A stretch of 64,000 nucleotides of DNA from Acetobacteraceae bacterium (lineage in GTDB: Bacteria > Pseudomonadota > Alphaproteobacteria > Acetobacterales > Acetobacteraceae): contig CANJLW010000009.1 in NCBI GenBank assembly GCA_947475245.1, forward strand, positions 62,001 through 126,000, read 5' to 3'. The position numbers and the translations under genes are program-made. The first letter of the stretch is position 1. Every line of letters starts with the position of its first letter. This document shows positions 28,156-38,661 of this stretch, in pieces. A model generated the notes under the pieces. That model did no database searches and had not been told where the DNA came from. It was given only the letters and a program-made list of their open reading frames with translations.

Positions 28156-31097
28156 ATCTGTTCGGTATTCCGCCGCACGTCTCATTTCTTGATTCGATTG
28201 TCGCGGGTTGGCTGGCGCGCTACGCGTCCGACGATCCGCAGTCGGTTGGGCGCGGCCTGATCATGCTGCCGACCCGCCGATCGGCGCGCGGGCTTGCCGA
28301 CGCGTTTCTGCGCGTCAGCGACGGCAAGCCGATGCTGCTGCCCCGAATCATGGCGTTGGGGGCGTTGGATGAGGCGCCGTTGGCGCTGGAAGGCGTTCTG
28401 GACCTGCCGCCGGCCGTGGAACCGATGCACAGACTCTCCGTGCTGACCGGGCTGATCCTGGCGATGAACGGGCACGCCGGCGCGCCTCGGACGGCCGATC
28501 GCGCCTGGCTGCTGGCCGACGAACTGGCGCGCCTGATGGACGATGCCGAACGCGCGGAGGTGGATCTCGCGTTGCGCCTGCCGGGCGCGGCCGATGCCGC
28601 GTTTGCCCAGCATTGGGCGGAAACCTTGCAATTTCTGCGCATCGTCACGGAAGCCTGGCCAGTCTGGCTATCCGACAACGGTCTGATGAATCCCGCCGCT
28701 CGGCAGATCGCGCTGTTGAATGCGCAGGCCGAGGCGTGGAGCAACGCGCCGCCCGCCGATCCCGTGCTGATTGCCGGAACCACGGCTGGAATTCCCGCCG
28801 TGGCGCGCCTGTTGAAGGTGGTCGCTCGGATGCCGTCGGGGATGGTCGTGCTGCCGGTGCTGGATCGGATCATGACCGATACGGAATGGGCGGCGCTGGA
28901 TGATTCGCACGCGCAGGCCGGGTTGGCGCGCTTGCTGGAAGGGTTGGGCGCAACCCGCGCGGACGTCAGGCCCTGGCCGAGTGGAGAGGCAGGCGCGGTG
29001 CCCGAGGCGCGGTTCGACCTGCTGTCGCGCGCGATGCTGCCGGCGAAGGCTTTGGATGGCTGGCGTGGGCCGGCTTCGGTCGATCTGACCGGCGTGCAAC
29101 GACTGAAACCCGCCGACGCGCAAGAGGAAGCGGAATCGATCGCCCTTGTGCTGCGTAACGCCCTGGAAACGCCGGACGCGCGGGCGGCTTTGGTCACGCC
29201 GGATCGCGATCTGGCCGGTCGCGTCGCCGCGGAACTGCTGCGCTACGGCGTGATCGCCGACGACAGCGCCGGAGAGAAACTGTCGGAGACGCCGCCCGCC
29301 GTATTCCTGCGGCTTTTGACACGCGCGGTGGCCGAGGAACTGGCCCCCGTCGCGCTGCTGGCGCTGCTGAAACACCCTCTGGCGGCGGCGGGGCTGACGC
29401 CCGGACAATGCCGCGACGAGGCGCGCCGCTTCGAAATCCGGGGATTGCGGGGACCGCGCCCGTCGCACGGCATCGTCGGTTTGCGCCTGGCCGCGGTGGA
29501 AGCGAAAAGCGAGGTCTTCCTGCAACGTCTGGAATCCTGTCTGGAACCTGCATTGCGGGTCGATGCGTCCGTTGCGATTGCCCCGGCCGAGGCGCTGGCC
29601 GCCATTGTCGAAGCGGCCGAGCGGCTGGCGGCGACGGCCGAGGAAGCAGGGGCGGCGCGACTTTGGGCGGGAGAGGACGGCGACGCGCTCGCCACGCACC
29701 TGTCGTCGGCACTGGCTGCGTTGCAGGGGTTGCCGGATCAGCGGCGCGCGGTTTTACCCGGTCTTCTCGATGCGATCCTGGAGGGGCAGGTCATTCGCAG
29801 CCGTCGCGCGACGCGCGGGCGCGACGGCACAGAGCATCCCCGGATCTTCATCTGGGGGCTGTTGGAGGCGCGGCTGCAAGCCATCGATCTGCTGGTGCTG
29901 GGCGGGTTGGTGGAAAGCGTATGGCCGCCGATGTCGGAGCCGGGGCCCTGGCTGTCGCGACCGATGCGGACGGCGGTCGGCTTGCCGTCGCCGGAACAGG
30001 CGGTCGGGCAGGCCGCGCATGATTTCGTCGGCGCGATGTGTTCCGCGCGCGACGTGGTGCTGTCCTGCGCGGCGCGTCGCGACGGTGCGCCCGCCGTGCC
30101 GTCGCGCTGGCTGTCGCGGCTGGAGATGTTTCTGAAAGGCAAAAACATGGCATTGCCGGAACATCCGGCAAGCCGCTGGGCGCGCGCGCTCGATCTGCCG
30201 GCGGATGGGCCGCATCCGGTGGAGCCGCCCCGACCAAACCCGCCGATCGCGCTGCGACCGAGCGTGCTGAGCGTGACGGAGATCGAAACCTGGCTGCGCG
30301 ATCCCTATGCGATCTATGCGCGCCATGTTCTGAAGCTGCGCGCGCTGAAGCCGTTGGACGAGGAAACCGACGCCGCCGATTACGGCACCGTGGTGCATGC
30401 CGGGCTGAATCTGTTCCTGAAGGAGTTCGGCACACGTTGGCCGCCGAATGCCGCCGTCAGGCTGCGCGGCGCGATGGACCGCGCGTTGTCCGAGGCAGGG
30501 TTCCGACGCGCCTTGGCCGCCTGGTGGGAGCCTCGGCTAAGACGTATCGCGGATTGGGTCGCGGAAGCCGAACGCGACCGGCGTTCAGACTCTCCGCCGG
30601 TGGAGATCGCGACGGAAATCGCAGGTGCCATGGAAATGCTTCGCCCGGGGCGCGCGTTTCGGCTGATCGGGCGCGCCGATCGTGTCGAGCGACGCGCGGA
30701 CGGGCGGCTTGTGATCCTGGACTACAAGACCGGGCGCATTCCGACCGATAAAGAGGTCGAGAACGGTTTGGCTCCGCAACTTCTGCTCGAAGCGGCAATG
30801 GCATTGGTGGGCGGCTTCGGGCCGAATGTGACCGGTGTCAGCGCCGACCTCTGTTATTGGCATCTCACCGGTCGTTTCATTGCCGGTTCCGCTCGGCATT
30901 TGTATGCAAAGCACCCGGAGCAGCTTGAACCGGCGGTCATCGAGGCGCGGGAGAGTCTGGGACGATTGATCGACTCATTCGACGATCCCGATCGTTGTTA
31001 TCTGGCCCAGCCGCACCCGGATCGGACGCCCCGCTTTTCCGACTATGCGCAATTGTCGCGCGTCGCGGAATGGGCCGCGGCGGGGGACGACGCATGA
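28146..31097 (+). CDS. addB: Double-strand-break repair protein AddB
   Basis: 983 residues. AddB is the inactivated-helicase/nuclease partner of AddA in end resection for homologous recombination. The C-terminal PD-(D/E)XK nuclease is seen as VILDYKTGR with downstream QLLLEA; the N-terminal region begins IPPHVSFLD. The ATG at 28146 lies within the murU end. The stop overlaps the addA ATG (ATGA at 31094-31097). No conserved iron-sulfur cysteine cluster of the Firmicutes type is evident, as expected for the alphaproteobacterial form. Confidence 0.94.
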   Translation: MELNLFGIPPHVSFLDSIVAGWLARYASDDPQSVGRGLIMLPTRRSARGLADAFLRVSDGKPMLLPRIMALGALDEAPLALEGVLDLPPAVEPMHRLSVLTGLILAMNGHAGAPRTADRAWLLADELARLMDDAERAEVDLALRLPGAADAAFAQHWAETLQFLRIVTEAWPVWLSDNGLMNPAARQIALLNAQAEAWSNAPPADPVLIAGTTAGIPAVARLLKVVARMPSGMVVLPVLDRIMTDTEWAALDDSHAQAGLARLLEGLGATRADVRPWPSGEAGAVPEARFDLLSRAMLPAKALDGWRGPASVDLTGVQRLKPADAQEEAESIALVLRNALETPDARAALVTPDRDLAGRVAAELLRYGVIADDSAGEKLSETPPAVFLRLLTRAVAEELAPVALLALLKHPLAAAGLTPGQCRDEARRFEIRGLRGPRPSHGIVGLRLAAVEAKSEVFLQRLESCLEPALRVDASVAIAPAEALAAIVEAAERLAATAEEAGAARLWAGEDGDALATHLSSALAALQGLPDQRRAVLPGLLDAILEGQVIRSRRATRGRDGTEHPRIFIWGLLEARLQAIDLLVLGGLVESVWPPMSEPGPWLSRPMRTAVGLPSPEQAVGQAAHDFVGAMCSARDVVLSCAARRDGAPAVPSRWLSRLEMFLKGKNMALPEHPASRWARALDLPADGPHPVEPPRPNPPIALRPSVLSVTEIETWLRDPYAIYARHVLKLRALKPLDEETDAADYGTVVHAGLNLFLKEFGTRWPPNAAVRLRGAMDRALSEAGFRRALAAWWEPRLRRIADWVAEAERDRRSDSPPVEIATEIAGAMEMLRPGRAFRLIGRADRVERRADGRLVILDYKTGRIPTDKEVENGLAPQLLLEAAMALVGGFGPNVTGVSADLCYWHLTGRFIAGSARHLYAKHPEQLEPAVIEARESLGRLIDSFDDPDRCYLAQPHPDRTPRFSDYAQLSRVAEWAAAGDDA

Positions 31098-34000
31098 TGC
31101 GCAGCCCGCGGGAACAAGCCAATCTCGATCAGCTTGCGGCGTCCGATCCCACGGTCTCGGCCTTCGTCGCGGCGTCCGCCGGGTCGGGCAAGACCAAGCT
31201 GCTGACCGATCGGTTGCTGCGTCTGATGCTTTCCGGCGCTCAACCCGATCGCATTCTCTGCCTGACCTTTACCAAGGCGGCGGCGGCGGAAATGGCGCTG
31301 CGGCTGCAAGCCACGCTGGGCGCGTGGGTGACGATGAGCGATGAGGCACTGATCGAGGCGTTGCGGCGGCTGGACGTCGATCCAGCCGAGCGCACGGTTC
31401 GTGACGCCCGTTCTCTGTTCGCCCGGGTGCTCGATCTGCCGGGCGGCATGCGAATCGGCACGATCCACGCCTTTTGTCAGTCGCTGTTGCGGCGATTTCC
31501 GCTGGAAGCATCGCTGTCGCCGCATTTCCAGTTGGTCGACGACCGCGATGCCGAGGAAGCGCTGACAGAGGCGCGCGAGCACATGCTTGCCGGCATTTCG
31601 ACAGCGCCGATGCAGCGAGACCTGGCGACGCTGTCCGGCCTTGTGTCGCTGGCGCAGTTCGGCGTGCTGGTCAAAGCGCTGGGCGCCGACCGGCAGCGGC
31701 TTGATCGCGCACTGGGGCTTGGCGCGGAATTGTGCTCCGCGCAGTCGCGCGTGCTGGGCATAACCGAAACCGACGAGACGGCGATCCGCGAGGCGGCGGT
31801 GTCCTGGCCGCTGGAGCATGTGCTGGCGGGTGCCGCGAAGATCGTCCGCGACGAAGGGTCTCCGGCGATAGCCGCGAAGGCGGAACGGATGTTGGAATGG
31901 CTTTCCATCGGGCCGAACGATCGGATGGATGCCTGGGGTGAATGGCGCAAGTTGTTTCATACCGCCGACGGGGAAACGCGCGGCCCCACCACGTTCGTCA
32001 ATGCCAAGCTGCAAAAGAAGTATCCCGATCTGCTGGCTTGCTTCCTGGCGGAAGGCGAGCGGATCGCGGCGACTGAAGACAAGGTTGCCGCGCTGCGGGT
32101 TCGGGATATTTCCGCCGCGCTGGCGCAACTCGCCGAACCCGTGCTGAAAGATTACGCGACGCGCAAGCAGGCCAGCGGGTGGCTGGACTACGACGATCTG
32201 ATCGGTCGCAGCTCTGCCTTGTTGATCGATCCCGGCGCGGCCTGGGTGCTTTATAAGCTCGATGGCGGATTGGACCATCTGCTGTTGGACGAGGTGCAGG
32301 ATACCGCGCCGCGCCAATGGAAAATCGCCCACGCGCTGACCGAGGAGTTCTTCGCCGGGTTGGGCGCGCGCGAGGTTGAGCGGACGGTCTTCGCGGTCGG
32401 CGATCGCAAGCAGTCGATTTATTCGTTCCAGGGCGCGGATGCCGAGGAATTCGACCGATCCCGCGCAATGTTGGCCCGACGCGTGCGACAGAGCGGCGGT
32501 CGATGGCAGGATACCGGGCTGAACGTCTCGTTCCGCTCCGCCCCGCCGGTATTGGCGCTGGTGGATCAGGTCTTTGTCGATCCGCGCGCCGGCGCGGGCG
32601 TGGTCGCGCCGGGTGAAGTCCTGCGGCACGAGGCGGATCGCGCCGGTCATGCCGGGGTGGTCGAACTCTGGCCGCTGGCACCGGTGCCGCCGGTCGTGCC
32701 GCCGTTGCCGTGGACAGTGCCGGACCGCAACCAAGGTCTGCGATCGGCGCAACAATCCCTGGCCGATACCCTGGCCGATTGGATCCGCGCGCAAACCGGC
32801 GGCGCGACGCTGCTGGAGAGCAAGGGACGCCCGCTGGCACCCGGCGACATCCTGGTGCTCGTCCGTCGCCGAAACGAGTTTGCGCGATCGCTGGTGCGGG
32901 CGCTCAAGGCGCGCGATGTGCCCGTGGCTGGGCTCGACCGGATGGTACTGACCGAGCAGCCGGTGGTGCAGGATATGCTCGCCTTGGCAGATGCGCTGCT
33001 GCTGCCGCAGGACGATCTGACCTTTGCCTGCGTACTGACCAGCCCGCTCGGCGGATTGAACGACGACGATCTGATGGCATTGGCGGTCGGACGCGGCGGA
33101 TCGTTGTGGGAAAGTTTGCGCGCCCGCGCGTCGGAAAATCCGGCCTGGGAACGGGTGGCGACGTTTTTTTCCGCCTTGTTGGCGCGGGTCGATTACGCTT
33201 CTCCGCACACATTGTTCGCGGAGGCCTTGGGACCGATGGGTGGGCGGGTCCGCCTGTTGGATCGGCTGGGGGCGGAGGCGGTGGAGCCGCTGAACGAGTT
33301 GTTGCAGGCAACCTTGGCCTACGCGCGCAGCCATCCGCCGTCTCTGCAAGGCTTTCTGCACTGGCTGCGTCGTTCGGGCGCGGAGGTTAAGCGCGAAGCG
33401 GAAGCGGCCGGTGGCATGGTGCGCATCATGACGGTGCACGGCGCGAAGGGCTTGCAGGCGCCTGTCGTCATTCTGCCCGACACCACCGCGTTGCCCCCCG
33501 ACAGCGGCGGTATCCTGTGGGCTTACGACCGTGTGACGGATCGCGACGTGCCGTTGTGGTCGCCGAACAAGGAATACCGTTGCGCAGCCGTCGACGCGAT
33601 CCTTGCGGAGGATCGCAGCCGCCAGATGGCCGAACATAACCGCCTGCTCTACGTCGCCCTGACCAGGGCGGAGGATCGGCTGATCGTGTGCGGCTGGCAG
33701 TCGAGCCGAACCTTGAACGATTCCTGTTGGTATCGGTTGGTGGAGGCGGGGTTCGGCCGCTTGCCGGTTGAACGCACGACCTTCGACGCCTGGGACGGGG
33801 AAGTGCTGCGCTGTGCCTCGGCGCAGACGGCGGCTCCGACCCAGACTGATCGCGCAACCGATTCGCGCCTCGACGCGCCGATACCGGCGTGGGTTGGGAA
33901 GGACAACGGCTGGCGACCGAACGCGCCGCCGGTCGAGCCGCTGCGCCCCCGGCCCTTGGCGCCGAGCAGGCCGGAGGGGATAGGGCTGGGGGAGATGCCG

Positions 34001-34534
34001 GCGGCGGCTTCGCCGTTGGCGCAGCGCGAGGCGCGCCCCAACCGCTTTCTGCGCGGGCAGACCATCCACACCTTGTTGCAGTATTTGCCCGCGATTCCGG
34101 CCTCCGCACGCGCGGCGGCGGCGTTGCGCTTTTTGGAACGGCCCGGCTCGGGCATCGCGCCCGCCGACGCCGCGACATTGGCGCGGGAGGCGATGGCCGT
34201 GCTGGAGCATCCCGAACTCGCGCCGCTGTTCGATGAGGGCAGCCGAGCGGAAGCGCCGCTGACGGGCGTGGTGGGCGGAATGATCGTGGGCGGAGTCGTG
34301 GATCGGCTGGCGGTCCTGGCGGATCGCGTGCTGGTGGCGGACTTCAAGACCAATCGCGCTCCGCCGACGAAGGTTCAGGACACGCCCATCCTGTATGTGC
34401 GCCAGATGGCCACGTATCGCGACGTTCTCCGCGCCATTTTCCCCGATCGGCGGGTCGTCTGCGCGCTGGTGTGGACGCGCGAGGCGCGGGTTTCGGTGTT
34501 GCCCGACGCCTTGATGGATGGCAGCGTCGTCTAA
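31094..34534 (+). CDS. addA: Double-strand-break repair helicase/nuclease AddA
   Basis: 1146 residues of the UvrD/RecB superfamily 1A. Walker A ASAGSGKT (27-34), motif Ia-like CLTFTKAAAAEMA, DEVQD (Walker B), helicase motifs including VMTVHGAKGLQ-type IMTVHGAKG and a C-terminal RecB-like nuclease with VADFKTNR and QMATYRDVL. With AddB it resects breaks until a recombination signal. Two consecutive ATG codons at 31094 and 31097 exist. It ends 63 bases before the dihydroorotase gene. Confidence 0.96.
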   Translation: MMRSPREQANLDQLAASDPTVSAFVAASAGSGKTKLLTDRLLRLMLSGAQPDRILCLTFTKAAAAEMALRLQATLGAWVTMSDEALIEALRRLDVDPAERTVRDARSLFARVLDLPGGMRIGTIHAFCQSLLRRFPLEASLSPHFQLVDDRDAEEALTEAREHMLAGISTAPMQRDLATLSGLVSLAQFGVLVKALGADRQRLDRALGLGAELCSAQSRVLGITETDETAIREAAVSWPLEHVLAGAAKIVRDEGSPAIAAKAERMLEWLSIGPNDRMDAWGEWRKLFHTADGETRGPTTFVNAKLQKKYPDLLACFLAEGERIAATEDKVAALRVRDISAALAQLAEPVLKDYATRKQASGWLDYDDLIGRSSALLIDPGAAWVLYKLDGGLDHLLLDEVQDTAPRQWKIAHALTEEFFAGLGAREVERTVFAVGDRKQSIYSFQGADAEEFDRSRAMLARRVRQSGGRWQDTGLNVSFRSAPPVLALVDQVFVDPRAGAGVVAPGEVLRHEADRAGHAGVVELWPLAPVPPVVPPLPWTVPDRNQGLRSAQQSLADTLADWIRAQTGGATLLESKGRPLAPGDILVLVRRRNEFARSLVRALKARDVPVAGLDRMVLTEQPVVQDMLALADALLLPQDDLTFACVLTSPLGGLNDDDLMALAVGRGGSLWESLRARASENPAWERVATFFSALLARVDYASPHTLFAEALGPMGGRVRLLDRLGAEAVEPLNELLQATLAYARSHPPSLQGFLHWLRRSGAEVKREAEAAGGMVRIMTVHGAKGLQAPVVILPDTTALPPDSGGILWAYDRVTDRDVPLWSPNKEYRCAAVDAILAEDRSRQMAEHNRLLYVALTRAEDRLIVCGWQSSRTLNDSCWYRLVEAGFGRLPVERTTFDAWDGEVLRCASAQTAAPTQTDRATDSRLDAPIPAWVGKDNGWRPNAPPVEPLRPRPLAPSRPEGIGLGEMPAAASPLAQREARPNRFLRGQTIHTLLQYLPAIPASARAAAALRFLERPGSGIAPADAATLAREAMAVLEHPELAPLFDEGSRAEAPLTGVVGGMIVGGVVDRLAVLADRVLVADFKTNRAPPTKVQDTPILYVRQMATYRDVLRAIFPDRRVVCALVWTREARVSVLPDALMDGSVV

Positions 34535-34597
34535 GGGCTGGACGGCGCGAAATGTGCTATCCAGCCGATCGGTTCAAATACAAGGAAGGTTGCCGCG

Positions 34598-35923
34598 ATG
34601 GCCGCGCACTACGATCTGCTGATCCGCAATGGAATTTGCGTGCTGCCCTGGGGCGAGGAAGCCACGGATGTCGGCGTGCGCAACGGGAAAATCGTGGATT
34701 TGGGCGTCGATGCCTCGGCCACCGCGGACAGCACGATCGACGCGCGCAACCTGCATGTGTTGCCCGGCCTGATCGACCCGCACGTGCATTTGCGCGATCC
34801 CGGCGACAAGGCGGTGGAAACCATCCCGACCGGGACCAAGGGTGCCGTGCTGGGCGGAATCGCCACGGTGTTCGACATGCCGAACACCAGCCCGTCGATC
34901 GTCGACGCGAAGATGCTGGCGTGGAAGCAGGGCTATGTCGAGGAAGTCGCCTGGTGCGACATGGGTCTGTATATCGGCGGCACGAAGACGAATATTCCGG
35001 AATTGGCGTCTTTGGAACTCGCGCAGGGCGTCTGCGCCATCAAGATTTTCGCGGGCAGTTCGACCGGCGATCTGATGGTCGAAGACGACGAGAATCTGGA
35101 GAAAGTCATGCGCTCCGGCCGGCGGCGCATCGCTTATCACAGCGAGGACGAGTACCGGCTGCAAGAGCGCAAGCCGATGTTCAAGTCCGGCGATCCGTAT
35201 TCCAACCATATGGTTTGGCGGGACGAGGAAGCGGCATTCCTGGGCACGCGGCGGCTGATGGCGCTGGCGCGCAAGACGGGCCGTGCCGCGCATATTCTGC
35301 ATGTTTCGACGGCGCAGGAACTGAGCTATCTGAAGGATTACCGCGACATCGCGACGTGCGAGATGCTGGTGAACCATCTGACCCAGGTGGCCCCGGATTG
35401 CTACGATCGGCTGAAGGGGTTCGGCGTCATGAACCCGCCGATCCGCGGGCAGGCGCATATGGACGCGGCGTGGAAGGCGATCAACGACGGCACGGTGGAC
35501 ACGGTCGGGTCCGATCACGCGCCGCATCCGCGCGAGAAAAAGCTGCTGCCCTGGCCCGATTGCCCCGCCGGGCTGACCGGGGTGCAGACTCTGGTTCCGG
35601 TGATGCTGAACCATGTGAATGCCGGTCGGTTGAAGCTGACGCGCATGGTCGAATTGCTGTCCGCCGGCCCGGCGCGGGTCTATGGCGCGGTCGGCAAGGG
35701 GCGGTTGGCGGCGGGTTATGATGCCGATTTCACTCTGGTGGATATGAAGGCGCAACGGCGGATCGAGGATTCGTGGATCGTGTCGCCCTGCGGTTGGACT
35801 CCGTTCGCCGGGATGGACATTACGGGCTGGCCGATTTCCGTCATCGTGCGCGGCAATGTCGTGATGCGCGACGACACGGTGCTTGGCGCGCCGATTGGGA
35901 AGATGGTTAAGTTTGCGGGGTAA
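34598..35923 (+). CDS. pyrC: Dihydroorotase (amidohydrolase superfamily)
   Basis: 441 residues. Metal-binding HVHLRDPG with H62 and H64, the carboxylated-lysine segment AIKIFAGSSTGDL, HVSTAQE and the catalytic GSDHAPH all fit dihydroorotases of class I type, which close carbamoyl-aspartate to dihydroorotate in pyrimidine synthesis. Allantoinases and hydantoinases look similar; the overall pattern favours dihydroorotase. AAGGAAGG precedes the ATG. It is inserted between addA and trxA, which are usually close in relatives. Confidence 0.88.
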   Translation: MAAHYDLLIRNGICVLPWGEEATDVGVRNGKIVDLGVDASATADSTIDARNLHVLPGLIDPHVHLRDPGDKAVETIPTGTKGAVLGGIATVFDMPNTSPSIVDAKMLAWKQGYVEEVAWCDMGLYIGGTKTNIPELASLELAQGVCAIKIFAGSSTGDLMVEDDENLEKVMRSGRRRIAYHSEDEYRLQERKPMFKSGDPYSNHMVWRDEEAAFLGTRRLMALARKTGRAAHILHVSTAQELSYLKDYRDIATCEMLVNHLTQVAPDCYDRLKGFGVMNPPIRGQAHMDAAWKAINDGTVDTVGSDHAPHPREKKLLPWPDCPAGLTGVQTLVPVMLNHVNAGRLKLTRMVELLSAGPARVYGAVGKGRLAAGYDADFTLVDMKAQRRIEDSWIVSPCGWTPFAGMDITGWPISVIVRGNVVMRDDTVLGAPIGKMVKFAG

Positions 35924-35944
35924 GCACAGGGATAGGCAATCGCC

Positions 35945-36514
35945 ATGAGCGCCGCGCTACGTCAACCGATGGGCTTAGACGAGTTCCTGCTGTGGGAGGA
36001 GCGGCAGGAGCTTCGGTGGGAGTTCGATGGGTTCGCGCCGGTCGCGATGACCGGCGGAACGTGGGAGCATGCCGCGATCCAGCGCAATATCTATATCGCG
36101 TTAGGGATTCGTTTACGTGGCAAGCCGTGCCAATTGTTCACGAGCCATCTGAAAATCGTGACTGCAGGATCGGTGCGCTACCCGGACGCGTTCGTTGTCT
36201 GCGCTTCGCAGCGACCGGGGGCAACAGTCGCGACCGAACCGGTGGTGGTGTTCGAGGTGCTTAGTCCCAGCACCGCCGGTATCGACCGCGTGGTGAAGAA
36301 TCAGGAGTACCGCGATACGCCCTCGATCCAGCGATATGTCATGTTGGAACAGGACCGCCAGGCGGTGACGGTGTTCGCTCGGCAGGGCGACGATTGGGTG
36401 GGCCATTTGCTGTCCGGCGATGCCGTGCTGGCGATGCCAGAGATCGGGGTAGAGGTTCCTTTGTCGGAGTTTTACGAGGGCGTCGCGTTCCCCGACGCGG
36501 CGGGCGAGGCCTGA
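35945..36514 (+). CDS. Uma2-family putative restriction-endonuclease-like protein
   Basis: 189 residues of the DUF820/Uma2 family with a PD-(D/E)XK fold. The likely catalytic D81 lies in VRYPDAFV and E104 in [10 protein letters not shown]; the N-terminal WEFDGF and the [16 protein letters not shown] segment are family hallmarks. These proteins are abundant in cyanobacteria and scattered in proteobacteria, and their roles are largely unknown. It lies 21 bases after pyrC. The nuclease function is assumed from fold only. Confidence 0.85.
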   Translation: MSAALRQPMGLDEFLLWEERQELRWEFDGFAPVAMTGGTWEHAAIQRNIYIALGIRLRGKPCQLFTSHLKIVTAGSVRYPDAFVVCASQRPGATVATEPVVVFEVLSPSTAGIDRVVKNQEYRDTPSIQRYVMLEQDRQAVTVFARQGDDWVGHLLSGDAVLAMPEIGVEVPLSEFYEGVAFPDAAGEA

Positions 36515-36524
36515 AAAAGCGAGC

Positions 36525-36607
36525 GCCGCCGTCCCGGCCCATATGTCCGGCAAGACGGCGGCGTGCCCGGGCTATTGCCCTTGTGGACCCGGGGAGGTCT
36601 TCCCCGG
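36525..36607 (+). terminator. Two strong hairpins after the Uma2 gene
   Basis: GCCGCCGTC (36525-36533) pairs with GACGGCGGC (36554-36562), with an inner CCGG/CCGG pair. A second hairpin CCGGGG (36589-36594) with CCCCGG (36602-36607) follows. Both lie in the 259-base gap before trxA. There is no T-run, so rho-independent termination is uncertain; a small structured RNA is possible. Confidence 0.4.
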
Positions 36608-36773
36608 CCTGCTCATCATGGACGGCCCTGGACGCGTTCGCATAGCTGCCGAAGGGTTTCCGCACCCATTCCCACGCAGGTTGTGGAGACCGAACGCGCG
36701 TGGCCCCGTCTTGACCACCGGCTTTGCGCATACCACCTTGGCATCAACGCAGTATGACAAGGACACACCGCAT

Positions 36774-37106
36774 ATGAGCACGAACACCGTAGCCGTCTCC
36801 GACCAAAGCTTCGCCGCCGACGTGTTGAAGGCCAGCGAATCCGGCCCCGTCCTGGTCGATTTCTGGGCGGAGTGGTGCGGCCCCTGCAAGATGATCGGCC
36901 CGTCGCTGGAAGAGATCGCCGGTGAACTGTCGGGCAAGCTGACCGTGGCGAAGGTCGATATCGACAATAACCCGATGTCGCCTGGCAAGTATGGTGTGCG
37001 CGGTATTCCGACACTGCTGCTGTTCAAGGACGGCAAGGTGGCGGCGACGAAGGTCGGCGCGCTGCCCAAGGGCGCTTTGAAGCAGTGGATTGAGTCCAAC
37101 CTGTAG
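36774..37106 (+). CDS. trxA: Thioredoxin
   Basis: 110 residues. Active site WCGPC with C35 and C38, conserved D-x-W (DFWAEW) and cis-proline IPTLLLF. It reduces disulfides in cytoplasmic proteins such as ribonucleotide reductase, with thioredoxin reductase. AAGGA lies a little upstream of the ATG. The gene faces folC across repetitive sequence. The longer frame to 36543 crosses the hairpin region and is not credible. Confidence 0.97.
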   Translation: MSTNTVAVSDQSFAADVLKASESGPVLVDFWAEWCGPCKMIGPSLEEIAGELSGKLTVAKVDIDNNPMSPGKYGVRGIPTLLLFKDGKVAATKVGALPKGALKQWIESNL

Positions 37107-37186
37107 GGTTTGGATTGGCGCTTCTCTCTTTGGGGGAGGGCGGCGGATGAGGAATGTGCTGCGGGCTTTGGCGTTTGTGGCACGTG

Positions 37187-37404
37187 CCCTCACCCGGAGC
37201 GCTGACGCACTCCGACCTCTCCCGCGAGCGGGAGAGGTGGGTTTGGCGAGCGGTTGGGAACCGCGTGATTTCGCCTCTCCCTCTGGGAGAGGCCGACGCG
37301 TAGCGGCAGGTGAGGGTTGTGGCGCGCGCTTCGGCTTTGGAATTCGCGGCAGGCACCCTCACCCGGATCGCTGACGCGCTCCGACCTTTCCCAGGGGGAG
37401 AGGT
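37187..37404. repeat. Three REP-like intergenic palindromic elements
   Basis: Three related elements share CCCTCACCCGGA...CTGACGC...CTCCGACC followed by a TCTCCC/GGGAGA stem: 37187-37238 (plus), 37274-37316 (inverted) and 37356-37404 (plus). The third ends against the folC stop and could terminate both the plus-strand trxA and minus-strand folC transcripts. They fill the trxA-folC gap (37107-37404), which holds no gene. Confidence 0.7.
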
Positions 37405-38661
37405 TTAGTCGGCCTTCAGCACTTCCCCGGCCAGATACAGGCTGCCGCAGATCAGCACGCGGGCGGGGCCGTTGCCCCGATCGATCCCGCGCAGCGCGTC
37501 GGCGATCGTTGGGCCGCGCCGGGCGATGCCGCCGGATGCGGCGATAATCGCCTCCACCGGCAAGGCGGAATGCTGACCGGGTTCCGACACCGCCCACAGG
37601 CTGGCGGCGAGCGGGAGCAGCGGGCGCAGGAACTCGGCTGAGTCCTTCGCCTGTTTCATCCCGACCACCAGATGCGTCGGGCGATCGGTCCAGGCGCGCA
37701 GTTGATCGGCCAATGCCAGCCCGCCGCCGGGATTGTGGCCTCCGTCCAACCAAAGCTCCCAAGTTGCAGGCAGCAGCGCGGTCAGGCGTCCGGTCAATCG
37801 TTGCAGCCGTGCCGGCCATTCCACCGTTTGCATACCGCGACGCAGAGCCGCATCGGGGATGGTCAGTCCGCCGGCCCGCAACGCGGCGATGGCGATGCCG
37901 GCATTGTCGGTCTGGTGAACGCCGAGCAGGGCAGGGGGCGGCAGGGTCAGGGTGCCGGCCTCGTCGGAGAAGGATAGCCCCGGCGACACGCGCCAGTCGC
38001 GGTCGCGCAGGCGGACGGGCGCGCCGATGCGGGCGGCCTCGGCCAGCAGCAGCGCCGTCACTTCGGGGTCTTGGGCGCCGACAACCACGGGAATGCCGGA
38101 TTTCATGATGCCGGCTTTTTCGGCGGCAATCTTCGCCAGCGTGTCGCCGAGAAGTTCGCGGTGATCCATCGAGATGGAGGTGATGGCGGTGGCGATGGGC
38201 GCCGGAATGACGTTGGTCGCGTCGCCGCGCCCGCCGAGCCCGACTTCCAGCACGCAGAGATCCGCCGGCGTCTTGGCGAACAGATGGAAGGCGACGGCGG
38301 TGATGACTTCGAACACCGTGATCGGCGCGCCGGCGTTGACGTGCTCGATATGCTCCATTGCCGCTTGCAGCGCCTGGTCGGAGACGAGTTCCCCGGCGAC
38401 GCGGAAGCGTTCGTTGAAACGCACCAAATGGGGGGATGTATAAACGTGCACGCGCAGGCCGGCGGCTTCGGCGATGGCGCGGATGAAGGCGCAGGTGCTG
38501 CCCTTGCCGTTGGTGCCGGCAACATGGATGACCGGCGGCAAGGCACGTTCCGGGTTGCCCAGGCGGGTCAGCAACGCGCGGAGTCTGTCCAGGCTGAGGT
38601 CGATCAGCCTGGGATGCAGGCCGGTCAGGCGGTCGACAATGGCGTCGATGGAATCGCTCAC
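37405..38661 (-). CDS. folC: Folylpolyglutamate synthase/dihydrofolate synthase
   Basis: 418 residues of the Mur-ligase family. ATP-binding GTNGKGS (49-55), then YTSPHL and the C-terminal LDGGHNPGG motif. It adds glutamate to dihydropteroate and folates. The GTG at 38659-38661 overlaps the accD stop (GTGA), matching the coupling seen through this operon; an ATG 9 codons upstream would overlap accD further. Confidence 0.95.
   Translation of the reverse strand: MSDSIDAIVDRLTGLHPRLIDLSLDRLRALLTRLGNPERALPPVIHVAGTNGKGSTCAFIRAIAEAAGLRVHVYTSPHLVRFNERFRVAGELVSDQALQAAMEHIEHVNAGAPITVFEVITAVAFHLFAKTPADLCVLEVGLGGRGDATNVIPAPIATAITSISMDHRELLGDTLAKIAAEKAGIMKSGIPVVVGAQDPEVTALLLAEAARIGAPVRLRDRDWRVSPGLSFSDEAGTLTLPPPALLGVHQTDNAGIAIAALRAGGLTIPDAALRRGMQTVEWPARLQRLTGRLTALLPATWELWLDGGHNPGGGLALADQLRAWTDRPTHLVVGMKQAKDSAEFLRPLLPLAASLWAVSEPGQHSALPVEAIIAASGGIARRGPTIADALRGIDRGNGPARVLICGSLYLAGEVLKAD

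Noticed and set aside
31043-34210. 1055-codon minus-strand frame opposite addA
   Set aside because: Antisense shadow of a certain gene; composition is that of GC-rich antisense.
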